From Aaosphaeria pasadenensis (Eukaryota > Ascomycota > Dothideomycetes > Pleosporales), in the NCBI GenBank assembly GCA_022813625.1, contig JAKLMB010000029.1, forward strand, positions 310,001 through 374,000: a stretch of DNA of 64,000 nucleotides, read 5' to 3'. The notes below the pieces were generated by a model, which was not told the DNA's origin, made no database searches, and saw only the letters and a list, made by a program, of their open reading frames with translations. A program made the position numbers and the translations under genes. Position 1 is the stretch's first letter. The number at the start of each line of letters is the position of its first letter. Below are positions 43,407 through 55,347 of this stretch, piece by piece.

Positions 43407-45306
43407 ATGTCGGATTCGACATACGATTTCATTATTGTCGGAGGTGCGTTCGAATTGTCTATAATGTTTATTCGCTTTGCAGAGGTGGTCAATGAAGCTA
43501 ATTGATATGCATAGGAGGAACGGCCGGATGTCTCCTCGCCCATCGCCTCGCGCACACACAGTCTCGTCCCTCGGTCCTCGTCGTCGAGGCTGGCCCGAAG
43601 CCAGAGGGTGAGCACCTCCGAGCGCCATATCACCGCTTTACGCCTGCGTTCACACGACCTGATCTCGACTATGAGTACTCCACTATCCCGCAAAAGGAAT
43701 TGAACGGACGGGTTGTGCCATACAATCGTGGAAAGGGACTAGGAGGGAGCAGCATATTGAATTTCGCCGTGTATTTGTACGGGTCCTCGGAGGATTACAA
43801 TCGGTGGGCTGAGCTCGTTGGGGATGATGCGTGGAAGTGGGAGAACACGCAGAAGTCGTTCCAAGCGATTGAAAACTACGATACCACTGGCTCGAAAGAT
43901 TATCCGCATCTAGCGAATCCGGATTCGGAGGTGCACGGGAAAAGTGGCCAAGTTCAAGTTTGTGTTCCACCAGTCCTAGAAAAGGGGTTCGCGTCGCATA
44001 TGGAGGCCGTCATCGAGGCGGGGGAGAAGGTGAACCTGGATGCGAATTCAGGGGATCCGGTGGGGATATCGGTGTTTCCTGCGTCGTATGGGGCAGAAGG
44101 GAGGTCGACGAGCGCAACGGCGCATCTTTTGAACAATCCGGATAATCTCACCATCTGGACTGGGGCGACGGTCCAGAGATTGGTGTTCGAGGGGACGAAG
44201 GTTGTGGGGGTAAAGACGAGTGATGGCCGGACTGGTGGGTTGATAAAGAGCACACTGGGTAGGGTTACACTGACGTTGAACAGCATCTGCGCGACATGAC
44301 ACTATCATTACGGGTGGATCCATCGACACTCCTCGGCTGCTTCTTGTGAACGGGATCGGACCGGCCAAGGAACTCGAAGCACTCAGCATCAAGGTCGTCA
44401 AGGACCTACCTGGCGTTGGTAAGGGCCTACACGATCACGTCATGACGTTCCTCTGCGTGGAAATCGATGGCTCTCACAACGATCGGTATGCGTTCGAGAG
44501 CAACGAGAACATGATGCTCGAGGCAGATGCCCAGTGGAAGAATGATCACACCGGCAGGTACTCTCTAGATTTCAGCGGCCTCTGGGGAGGTTTCCTGAAA
44601 CTTCCAGGACTCGAGAATCTCCCTGAATTCAAGGGACTGGACGAGAGTATGCAGAAATTCCTCTTGAAGGACAAGGTGCCGGCTTATGAGTTTACCGCTC
44701 CCTCGATCTTGTTCCCGCCAGGCACGCCGCTCGAGGAGGGAAATACCTATCTATCTGCTGTGGCTTTTCTGATGAACGCACAATCAGAGGGCTCTATAAC
44801 ACTTTCTTCGTCGAATCCAGACGACAAGCCAGTCATCGACTTTGCATACCTCACTCATCCGTATGATAAGCGCATCATGCGAGAGTCGGTGCGGCAGTCG
44901 TGGATCAAGTTGTTCGAAAACCCGGCGATCAAGCCATTGATCAAGCGTAGGCTGTACGGACCTGAGACATTATCCGACGAAGACGTCGATGCGTTTGTCA
45001 AAGATGCCGCTGGCACAGTTTGGCACGCTAATGGAACTGTGGTGATGGGCAAGCCGGAGAACCCCAAGGCATGTGTGGATACTAGTTTCCGAGTGTATGG
45101 CGTGCAAGGACTTCGCGTGGCAGACTTGAGTGTCTGTCCTGTAACGACAAAGTGAGTTTCTTGGAGAAGAGCTAAGCATCCTGACAATGTGCTAATCTGA
45201 TCATAGCAACCACACGCAAGCAACGGCGTACTTGGTGGGACAGAAGGCTGCGGAAAAGCTCATTGCCGAGTACCAGCTGGACACAGTCGGTTCATCCAAG
45301 TTGTAG
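43407..45306 (+). CDS. GMC oxidoreductase (FAD-dependent)
   Basis: CDS joins 43407-43443, 43515-44234, 44284-45151 and 45207-45306 (574 residues). The first intron cuts the FAD motif DFIIVGGGTAGC and the third cuts VTTNNHTQATAY; the second restores RTASARHDTIITGGSIDTP. GMC signatures are present: NRGKGLGGSSILN (PROSITE GMC 1 region), GSIDTPRLLLVNGIG (GMC 2) and, near the C-terminus, the catalytic His in GTVWHANGT and the His/Asn pair NNH. The family oxidises alcohols, sugars or aromatic alcohols. There is no signal peptide, so it is likely intracellular, unlike secreted aryl-alcohol oxidases. Length is standard. Confidence 0.92.
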
Positions 45307-46575
45307 AGAGTGTGCAGGCTGCATTGCGATGAATTCCTTTAGCAGCCCTTTGCTTTTCACGTACGTGATCTTACACATTGACCAATAACGGGAGTGGATC
45401 ATAATACACGAAGACAACATATAGACGACATGTGTTCGTTTTCTTAGATTTAGATTAGTCTGAGTTTACAGTTATATGATGATGACTTTACGAAAGATGC
45501 ACGATGCAGATGCGATACGAAAATGATCAAGTATGGAACACTAGCGGTCCGAGGCTGTCGAACATGCTTTGTGATGGATAAATGATGGTCTGACAGAAGT
45601 CCAGACATTCATTATTTGATGTGACGGCAATAGATGGGGTGCCGAATGTGATCATGTGACTGCCCTCTGATAGAGTTTCGCGCAAAACAAGGCAGGCGCA
45701 CAACGAGCACGAGGGTAGATAATGGCATCTTCAACCAGGCAGCAGACAATTGTATGGCGGAACAATTAGGCCTGGACCTTAACAAAATACGGCAGAAGGA
45801 TGATGTCAAATTTGAAAATGAAACGTGAGACGGCCGTGCACTATTGTTATTGGGCTCTCCGAGTAAAAATAGGGCAGGGCATAGGCAAAGTGGCCGAGGG
45901 GCGGCGGTTGCTAGGACAAACCTTCGCTTGTGTTTGTATACGGGGGAGGATGGGGAGTGGAGGGTAGGCGGAGATCATCTACCATCATCATCTCAACCAA
46001 CTTCACATTGTTACAATAACCTCACTCAAAATACCTCCAAACTTGCATCGCAAACGCACACATTATTGTCATTAACTTCCAGCGAATATTTTATCTCGGA
46101 CACGAGCGGTACGATATATCAACAGGGAAGGTGTTGTCCCAAAAGACCCGCAGTAGCGCAGTTGCGGTGGTTGGTAGCCAACCTCCTCCCAGCCATCACC
46201 AAATCTAAGTACCCTATTTCCTCCCACCACCTGCACTCAATCCACCATTCCATCTTTCCACTCTTTTCTCTCTCACACACATACACACACAAACTGCTCT
46301 CTACATTCTCCGAACATTCCATCGCTGACTTCTATCAATTCGTCTGTCTTTCTCGTGACATACGGCATTCCAAAGACAGTCGCTTCCAAGAGAGACCGAC
46401 GTGCAGGACGCTAAGCGAATCAACTGCATCAACCCCACCCCGCAGCATCTCACCACTCACGACTTCATTCGACCCGTTCACCGCTGATTCCTCCCTCTTT
46501 GCGCTTCTTCATAAAGCCATAGAGTCAGAGTCGCTCGCTCGTCTGGCCATTCCTTTGGTCCATTCACATTTCCAG
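45307..46575. other. Intergenic and long 5' leader
   Basis: 1.27 kb. The right 0.7 kb stays open in the frame of the next gene (from 45844) but has no ATG of its own at the frame start and reads as low-complexity Ser/Thr/His sequence. I treat it as 5' UTR. An ACACACAT-type microsatellite lies near 46270. Confidence 0.45.
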
Positions 46576-47742
46576 ATGTGGTTCCTCCAACCCTCAGTGG
46601 CTGCGATCGGCCTGATTGCCCTATCAAACTTGCCTTCAGCTGTAGCCAAGCCATATCCAGTTGAGATCCAGCAAACCCCCGAGCAAAGCCTACAGAACGA
46701 TACTCAAATCGAGAAGAGGCAATGCGCGGGCACTCTTTGCGGTTTCTACAATCAGCTTTGCTGTGCTGCTGGTGAGACTTGCTACACCAACGCGAACAAC
46801 GAGGCAGTTTGCGGAAAGGGACAGGCCAACCCTGGTGGATCATGGTCCTACTGGACTTCAACCTGGGTCGAGAGTGAGACCGTCACCAAGACCCAGGTCT
46901 TCAGTTCTTACGTCGGAGCCGCAACCCCTCAAGCTACTGCTGCCTGCAGCGACTGGCAGAACCCATGCGGCAGCCTCTGCTGCGACAGCGGATATTATTG
47001 TTTAAAGGCCGGGCAGTGTGCCTTGGTAGGAGGAGGATCTTCTGGTGGAATCATTGGTACCTTGACCCCGTCCGCACCGTTACGGCCCACGAGCTCGACT
47101 CTGATTATCGTCACAGCCACCGGAAGTCCCACCGCAACGAAGCCATTCTCAACTCCCATCCCCACTGGAGTCAATGGAACCCTAGTGGAGCAGGGACCTG
47201 GAGATAGTGGTGGTCTAAGCGGAGGAGCCATTGCCGGTATCGTCATCGGCGTGCTCCTCGGTCTACTCCTACTACTTCTCATCTGCTTCTACTGCTGTGC
47301 CAAATCTCTCTTCGACACCATCCTCGCCTGCTTCGGCTGTGGCAAGAAGCGTAAGCACACCCACGAGGAAACCTACATCGAGGAACACCACCACAGCCAT
47401 GGCGGCGCGGCTGCCGGCGGTGGTCGCACCTGGTTCGGTACTCGTCCTTCCCGCCCAGATCGTCCATCCGGCTCGGGTGGCTTTGGAAATGCTTTGGGCA
47501 TCGGCGCCGGTCTTGCTGGACTGGCGCTTGCCCTAGGTTTGAAGCGCAAGCACGACGCCCGACACGACAGGCCGGAGATGTCGAGTTACACAGGCTCTTC
47601 GGCATACTACAGCGACTACACAAGCTCAAGTAAGTTTCCATAAAATATGTGTATCGACCTCCAGATGCTAACAATCCTTATAGGTAGCGCAAGCTCGGAT
47701 GATCGTCGATCACGCCCTACTCGTCACTCCTCACGGCGATGA
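46576..47742 (+). CDS. Secreted-ectodomain single-pass membrane protein
   Basis: CDS joins 46576-47629 and 47684-47742 (370 residues); the 54-bp intron splices to YTSSSSASSDDRR. A signal peptide follows the chosen ATG (SVAAIGLIALSNLPSAVA). The ectodomain has two similar cysteine modules, CAGTLCGFYNQLCCAAGETCY and CGSLCCDSGYYCLKAGQC, then a Ser/Thr/Pro stalk. A glycine-led transmembrane helix (GAIAGIVIGVLLGLLLLLLI) is followed by a Cys-rich juxtamembrane stretch (CFYCCAK, CFGCGKKRK). The cytosolic tail holds EEHHHSHGG and a Gly-rich region. The layout resembles fungal wall-stress or Mid2-like surface sensors, but no such domain is certain. Confidence 0.8.
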
Positions 47743-48847
47743 GGGTCTTTCTTTTTCGCCTTCTTGTACAAAAGTTTCCGGGTTTCATCTCAACTGCATA
47801 GATTTTGTGGCGTTACGATTGAGCGTGCATGTATTTTTTCCGGGGCCTAGGCCGCAGTCTCTCCAAGGAGTTTCAGGGTGGCAGCCTTTTTCAACATGTT
47901 TATATGTGGCAATAATGACTGGTCAAAATGGCCGCGGATGGAGAAGAATATGGATATTACGACCGATGGATTATGTAGATGACCAGGCTGCCAGGAAAGG
48001 CTGTGAATACGATTTTTTCGAGTGGATTTTGCTCGATCTTGTTCTGCTTCAATTAGTAACCGTCCCTCATCCGTGCGCGACCGATGATGCTATCGTCTGA
48101 ATTCCGTTGCGTGAGAATCCGTCTTTGAGACCTAGCGAATTGAATTCTTTGGATGAAGAAGCTAATATAACCTGAACGGTGCAGAATGTATGCGCAGGGT
48201 GTATTATTAATGATTTGGGTAGTTATGCGGAAGAGAGCGCGCAGCTTATGGTGGTGCCTGGAGGCGGGAAGGTAGAGAAGACCTTGTTGTCATCGATCGG
48301 CTGCCAAGAGAAAAGTGGGATGAGACGTAGCGAGCTCTAAGCATCCAGCACCTTCTGCTGCTCCTCAATCAGCAACCAACACTCGCCTTCTTCCTCTCTC
48401 ACAACCTCACAAGACTTACTCCCTCCAACGGACACAATATCTACGTCAATCCACATCTTCACCCTCTACATCTCTTCTATCCAGTAGCACAGCCGGCTGT
48501 TGCGCATCTGTGAACGATAACATCATCCCCGCCAACCGCCGCTCTCTCGCCACAAGTACACAGCTCCGGGGCTTTTGTACAAGTCGGCAAGCTGGGGAAG
48601 AGAAGGTTTTCCGGTGAGGACCTTGGGAGTCCACAAAAGAAAGCCATGTCCGTAAGTAAGCGCCATTCCGGCAATCAGTTTCCCAAGCAAACCCTCTGCA
48701 TCCAAACAACATGTGGGTCGAGGCTGTGTATCTATAGACATCATTGATGCCTCCTTCCACAACTTCTCGTCTCAACAACCAGCTCATCATCTTTCACCTA
48801 CCACAAATTCGTCGCCCAACTAATTATTGACCCCGATTAAGGATAAC
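47743..48847. other. Intergenic, UBA1 upstream region
   Basis: 1.1 kb. Open frames at 48446-48790 (minus strand) and others overlap each other and lack support. A pyrimidine-rich leader precedes the UBA1 start. Confidence 0.45.
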
Positions 48848-51800
48848 ATGCAGATCGATGACCCAGCGGCAGCCGCTGAGCAGCTCAAGGATGCTCAGGG
48901 CGAGATCGATGAGTCCCTCTACAGCAGGCAGCTGTACGTCCTCGGACACGAGGCCATGAAGCGCATGGGAGCCTCTAACGTCCTGGTTGTTGGTCTCCGT
49001 GGTCTTGGTGTCGAAATCGCAAAGAACATTGCACTTGCTGGTGTCAAGTCTCTGACCCTCTACGACCCCAAGCCCGCCGCTCTCGCGGACCTCTCCTCCC
49101 AGTTCTTCCTCCACCCTGAGGATGTCGGAAAGCCCCGAGCGAGCGTCACTGTCCCTCGTGTCTCTGAGCTCAACCCTTATACCCCCGTCAAGGAGTTCAC
49201 ACCAACAGATCTGACGTCAGACCTGTCGCAATTGAAGCAGTTCCAGGCTATCGTTCTGACGGATACACCCTTGAAGGACCAAATCACAATTGCCGACTAC
49301 TGTCACGAGAATGGTATCTATGTGGTCATTACTGACACCTATGGACTTTTCGGCTCAATCTTCACCGATTTTGGCAAGAACTTCACTGTTGGAGACCCGA
49401 CCGGCGAGAATACCACCAGCGGTATCATCGCTGGAATCGATTCCGAAGGCCTAGTTTCCGCATTGGACGAGACGCGACATGGACTGGAGGATGGTGATTT
49501 CGTTACTTTCACGGAAGTTGAGGGTATGGAGGCACTGAATGACAGTGCTCCACGCAAGATTGAAGTTAAGGGACCCTATACCTTCTCTATCGGTGACGTA
49601 TCTGGACTCGGACAGTACAAGCGCGGAGGCCAATACCACCAGGTCAAGATGCCCAAGATCATTGACTTCGAGCCATTCAGCAAGCAGTTGAAGAACCCCG
49701 AACACCTCATTTCCGATTTCGCAAAGTTCGACAGGCCCCAGCAGTTGCACGTTGGTGTCCAGGCTCTGCATGCGTTTGCCGAAAAGAATGGCGGCGACTT
49801 CCCCCGCCCTCACCATGAGCAGGACGCAGCCGAGGTGCTCAAGATTGCTCAGGAAATTGCTGGCCAGGGAGAAGAGAAGGTTGAACTTGATGAGAAGATC
49901 ATCAAGGAGCTCAGTTATCAGGCACGCGGAGACCTTAGCCCTATTGCTGCTTTCTACGGTGGTCTAGCTGCACAGGAAGTCTTGAAATCAGTGTCCGGAA
50001 AGTTCCACCCTATCAAGCAGTTCCTCTACTTCGACTCTCTTGAGTCCCTCCCAACATCAACCAAGCGATCCGAGGAGCTATGCGCGCCTATCGGCTCCCG
50101 CTATGACGGCCAGATTGCAGTGCTCGGAAAGGAGTACCAGGAGAAGCTCGGCAATGTCAAGGAGTTCCTCGTTGGTGCCGGCGCTATTGGTTGCGAGATG
50201 CTCAAGAATTGGGCCATGATGGGCTTGGGCGCTGGACCTGAGGGCAAGATCACCGTGACAGACAACGACCAGATTGAGAAGAGCAACTTGAACAGGCAAT
50301 TTTTGTTCAGGCCTGCAGATGTCGGAAAGCTCAAGAGTACGGCTGCTGCCGCTGCCGTTCAAGCCATGAACCCCGATCTCAAGGGCAAGATCGTTACTCT
50401 CCAGGACAAGGTTGGACCCGAGACCGAGGACATCTTCAACGAGGAGTTCTGGGAGGGTTTGGATGCTGTGACCAATGCGCTTGACAATGTCGAGGCGCGA
50501 ACATATGTCGATCGCCGCTGCGTATTCTTCCGCAAGCCTCTCCTCGACAGCGGAACTCTTGGAACCAAAGGAAACACCCAGGTCGTCCTTCCACACATCA
50601 CCGAGTCGTACTCCTCTTCTCAAGATCCCCCGGAGAAGTCTTTCCCCATGTGTACACTGAGGAGTTTCCCTAACCGTATCGAGCACACCATTGCTTGGGC
50701 ACGCGAATCGTTCGATACCTTCTTCGTTAAGGGCCCTGAGACTGTCAACCTCTACTTGACACAGCCTGACTACCTCGGTGCCTCATTGAAGCAGTCTGGA
50801 AGTGAGAAGCAAACTCTTGAGACATTGCGTGACTTCTTGGTTACGGAGAAGCCTCTGACATTTGACGATTGCATCATCTGGGCTCGCCAACAATTCGAGA
50901 AGAATTACAACCATTCGATCGAGCAGTTGTTGTACAACTTCCCCAAGGACTCCACAACTGGCTCCGGCCAGCCCTTCTGGTCTGGTCCCAAGCGCGCCCC
51001 AGACGCGTTGAAGTTTGATGCCAACAACCCTACTCACTTCAGTTATGTCGAAGCCGGTGCCAACCTGCATGCATTCAACTACGGCATCAATCCCAAGGGA
51101 GTTACAAAGGAGCATTACATCTCAGTCTTGAATGATATGATCGTTCCTGACTTCAAGCCCGATCCCACTGTCAAGATCCAGGCGAACGACTCCGACCCCG
51201 ACCCGAACGCCCAGCCAGCCGGAGGCGACGACGGTGATGATCTATCGAAGATCATCGAGTCGCTTCCACCACCAAAGAGCCTAGCTGGCTTTAGGTTAGA
51301 GCCAGTCGAGTTCGAGAAGGACGATGACACCAACTTCCACATCGACTTCATCACTGCTGCAAGCAACTTGCGTGCAGAGAACTACAAGATCGAAAACGCC
51401 GACCGACACAAGACCAAGTTTATTGCCGGAAAGATTATTCCAGCCATCGCCACGACGACTGCTCTCGTTACTGGTCTTGTGAATCTTGAGCTGTACAAGA
51501 TCCTGGATGGAAAGACGGACATTGAGCAGTACAAGAACGGTTTCATCAACCTAGCTTTGCCATTCTTCGGCTTCAGTGAGCCCATTGCCAGCCCCAAGGG
51601 AGATTACGTTGGTCCCGACGGATCAAAGGTTGTCATTGACAAGCTCTGGGACCGTTTCGAGACCGACGACATTCCTCTCTCAGACTTCATTGCAGACTTT
51701 GAGAAGCGTGGCCTGAGCATCACCATGATTAGCTCGGGTGTGAGCTTGCTGTATGCATCATTCTATCCCCCAAGCAAACTGAAGGACAGGCTACCGTTGA

Positions 51801-51993
51801 CGTAAGTTATCTCCGGATTGATATTTTTCTTTACCTTTAACTAACATGCAATAGAATGAGCAAACTTGTTGAGACGATCAGCAAGAAGCCCATCCCAGAA
51901 CACCAGAAGAACGTCATCTTCGAGATCACTGCCGAGGACTCGACCGAGGAAGACGTTGAGGTTCCGTATGTGATGGTCAAGCTCCGCAAGTAA
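48848..51993 (+). CDS. UBA1: Ubiquitin-activating enzyme E1
   Basis: CDS joins 48848-51801 and 51855-51993 (1030 residues), close to yeast Uba1. The frame is open from 48827, but that codon is TTG, so the ATG giving MQIDDPAAA is used. Inactive adenylation half: SRQLYVLGHEAMKRM and VVGLRGLGVEIAKNIAL. Active half: LVGAGAIGCEMLKNWAMMG with the ATP-site DNDQIEKSNLNRQFLFR. The catalytic cysteine is Cys602 in FPMCTLRSFPN, matching yeast Cys600. A C-terminal ubiquitin-fold domain ends in PYVMVKLRK and is split by the 53-bp intron. It charges ubiquitin with ATP and passes it to all E2 enzymes; essential in fungi. The next gene is NBP35, 470 bp downstream on the same strand. Confidence 0.97.
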
Positions 51994-52462
51994 GCAGTGT
52001 CCGAGATCGCTCTCCTGCGAGGATGCTTTGCTTTTTGCGCGGATCACACTTGATGAATAGATGTTACTGGATGCATTGACTACCATTACATAGATGATCA
52101 ATAAATGAAAGTAAAACCATATGCTATTTGTGCTATGCATGTCCTGTTGAGATCTATGTCTATCAATGTGAATGCAGATATGAGGAGTTCGGCCATTGGT
52201 GTCGACAGGGTTGTTAGTGGATCAGACCACACAGTTCCGATTCCGGTCGGAACGAGGGGCAAGTTCGCCAAGCGTTTAGTTATTCGTTCCCTATCGATAT
52301 GTCAGCGCCCGCCGCCCGCTCTGGATTGGATTTCCAATCACGGGCAACTTTCACGACTGATCTTTTTTCGAAAACTCAGCAGCAGCTGGGGGAGAACAGA
52401 ACTCAACTCCTCGATTCCTACAACACACACTCACACACTCGTACACACGACAGGAATTCGAC
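51994..52462. other. Short intergenic region before NBP35
   Basis: 469 bp with the UBA1 3' flank and NBP35 promoter. An open frame that begins at 52105 reads into the NBP35 intron in a different frame from exon 1 and is not a real extension. Confidence 0.55.
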
Positions 52463-53538
52463 ATGGCGCCCTCACTGGAAGAGCCAACCCAAGTCGATTT
52501 CGACGCGCCCATCAAAGCGGCACCCAAACTCGTCGCCCCGGAGCCAGGTACGTCTTCTCTCCTCCTCCTATACCCCAGCCAAATACTCACCAAACACCTC
52601 TCCCCTTAGAACACTGCCCAGGCCCCGAATCCGAAAAAGCCGGCCTCGCAGACAACTGCGCCGGCTGTCCCAACCAAGCAATATGCGCCTCCGCGCCCAA
52701 AGGACCCGACCCAGACATCCCGCTCATAACCTCGCGCCTCTCGTCCATCCAGCACAAAATCCTCGTCCTCTCCGGCAAAGGCGGCGTCGGCAAGTCCACC
52801 TTCAGCACGATGCTGTCGCACGGCTTCGCAGCGAACCCCTCCCACACAATCGGCCTCATGGACACCGACATCTGCGGGCCCAGCATCCCGAAGATGATGG
52901 GCGTCGAAGACGAGACGATCCACGTCACGGGTTCGGGCTGGGAGCCCGTGTGGGTGTCGGACAACCTGGGCGTTATGAGCGTGCAGTTCATGCTGCCGAA
53001 CCGGGACGACGCGGTCATCTGGCGGGGGCCCAAGAAGAACGGTCTCATCAAGAAGTTCCTCATGGACGTGCAGTGGGGGGAGTTGGATTTCCTGATCGTG
53101 GATACACCGCCGGGTACGAGTGATGAGCATTTGAGTGTGAATTCGTTTCTCAAGGCGTCCGGGGTCGATGGTGCGGTGTTGGTTACGACGCCCCAGGAGG
53201 TGGCGCTGCTGGATGTGAGGAAGGAGATTGATTTCTGTAGGAAGGCGAAGATTCCGATTCTCGGGATCGTGGAGAATATGAGTGGGTTTGTTTGCCCTGG
53301 GTGTAAGCATGAGAGTCAGATTTTTAGGGCGAGTACGGGGGGTGCGGAGAGGTTGGCGAAGGACGTCGGGATTCCGTATCTTGGGGCAGTGCCGTTAGAT
53401 CCTAGGATCGGGATGGCGTGTGATTATGGGGAGAGCTTTCTCGATGCGTATCCGGACTCGCCGGCGTGTGCGGCGATTAGGGAGGTGGTGAGGAGGGTTG
53501 GGGAGCAGATGGGTGTTGTGGTGGATGGAGAGGAGTAG
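52463..53538 (+). CDS. NBP35: Cytosolic Fe-S cluster assembly scaffold NBP35
   Basis: CDS joins 52463-52547 and 52610-53538 (337 residues); the 62-bp intron falls just before the first cluster cysteine (EPEHCPGPE). The N-terminal ferredoxin-like motif is C31-x13-C45-x2-C48-x5-C54, diagnostic for NBP35 rather than CFD1. The deviant Walker A GKGGVGKST is at residues 84-92. Further marks are DTDICGPSIPKMMG, the VDTPPGTSDEH segment and the C-terminal bridging pair FVCPGCKH. With CFD1 it forms the scaffold that builds 4Fe-4S clusters for cytosolic and nuclear proteins. The 3' end overlaps low-complexity GAGGAA sequence only after the stop. Confidence 0.97.
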
Positions 53539-55347
53539 GACGGCGAGGACCTTGACGAAGAAGACGACGACGAGGAAGACGTTTTTTTCTTCATGTTCAT
53601 GACTTTCCGCATCTTTTGGAGTTACATTTTTTGGAAGCATTCGGCGGCGTTTTATGGTTCTGGTACTTTCAGTATCAGAGCGCTTTACTCGATACCATAT
53701 CTTCGTCTTGCTGCCACGGTAGAACTACATACTAGAAAACCCATGTTTATATTCAATCTACATCTATCTATGACTATATTATAGGAATATTATAGAAAGC
53801 ATTCACTTTCCTCCAAGTACAAGTCACCCTCCGCACCACTTCCAATATTGTCTTGTACAAGTCACTATCCTTACCTTCTAGTCAGACAGACTTCGTGACC
53901 AGATGTGTGTGTATAGTCGTAAGTATGACTGTGAGCTATACGCACCGCATCACCACGTCTATTTGTCCGCCTGGGCCCTGCGGCTCGTCGCCATTTTAGC
54001 ATATACAAGGAAGAATGCATGCCTTTACAGCATCTTATGCGCTCGCTGTAAAGCAGCTAATTTCAAAATTGAAGTCCATACAGTACGAGCGGGCGGGAGG
54101 ACAGCATGATGTGGTACTCCTCTGTAGATTATCGAGTTTTGCATTTGGTAAACGATTTTACTAGGACATCTCCTTTACGTGTTTCGGCGCAAATTGATCT
54201 GTTGGGTTGTATGTAGTCGAGGAAATTGATTGATAAAGGACTCGACAATAACGACGACGATGACAATCACACAATTGATGTCCAGAACCTGCGCCACAAA
54301 TGACGAGGAAATTCTCGGAACGTTTCAGTTTTGGATATGATGCTCGAATGCTTGTTTTCCCGCAGATCATTTGATAAAATCGAGATTGAAAAAGGATGAC
54401 ATGTGATTGGTGGTTCAGTGTGGTACTCGGGTGGGGGGAGCTTGGGCCCTCGTTCGTGGGTACCCGGCTGGTCTCCACCCAGTAAGGTTAAGATGAATTG
54501 TGGCTCAGTTCAGCTTATGAAAAGATCATAACATAACCATTCATGATTGTTACCACTCATAAGAAGTATTATTATGGATAACCATCAGAGAGGGAAGGGA
54601 ATGGAAGTGTAATGTAAAGTCCCTACGACAAAGATGACTGAAATGCATGATGAGTCGACATAATAGATGAGTGGATGATTGGAGGTTGAAGTTGTGATCT
54701 GCCAAGGGGGTTTAAGATGCCGCTAGCCGGCCTATGACATCGTCATCGAAACACAAAAACAAGGTCATTTATCTTTTGTACTCCTGGTACTCCCTACTCT
54801 CTCCTCTTTTTCAATCAGAGATTGTTGGGCAGTAAGGGGAGGTTTAGGACTTGTAATTAATGCAATTGGTGACTGAATTGCAGGAGGGTAGGAGGAAAAG
54901 GGGCGGAGTTTGTGTTGTTGAGGTGGTGGTTGTGCATTGCGATGGGTGGGCGTATCACACGTCTCCATAACAACCTTGGATCATCGCAACAGAATAACTA
55001 CTTACCAATTCCTGAATTACTGTAACCACTAACTTGACTACCTCACTCCACCTCACCACTTCATTATTCCCTCCCTCCCTCATCCTCCTCTTCTTCACTC
55101 CATCCCATCTCACCTCGCATCACCTCCGCCGCCGCGCCACCCCCAAGCGCACAGCTCACAGGCGCCCTCATCGTCAGCTCCCCTGTCGTCAATCAGCCCC
55201 AATAGCCGTGCGCTTATTGTTGATTCCACATCGCAGGTGCATTGATCTTTCTCACATATGTCTTCTTTTGCGCATCACTGACAATTCACAGAGTAACCTC
55301 TTAACACATCCACCTCACCCGAGACTTCCTCAACATCAACCAACACC
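53539..55347. other. Intergenic, 1.8 kb
   Basis: No intact gene. Small frames (53903-54109 on the + strand, 54161-54478 on the - strand) have no support. The last 250 bp are C-rich and probably the leader of the PhoD-like gene. Confidence 0.5.

Noticed and set aside
45844..46575. 230-residue N-terminal extension of the surface protein
   Set aside because: Non-ATG start and low-complexity composition; a clear signal peptide follows the ATG at 46576.
48827..48847. N-terminal extension of UBA1
   Set aside because: The frame is open but begins with TTG; the first ATG is at 48848 and gives the usual E1 length.
52105..52609. Upstream extension of NBP35 exon 2
   Set aside because: It is an open frame through the intron, in a different frame from exon 1. 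The spliced model restores the CX13CX2CX5C start motif context.
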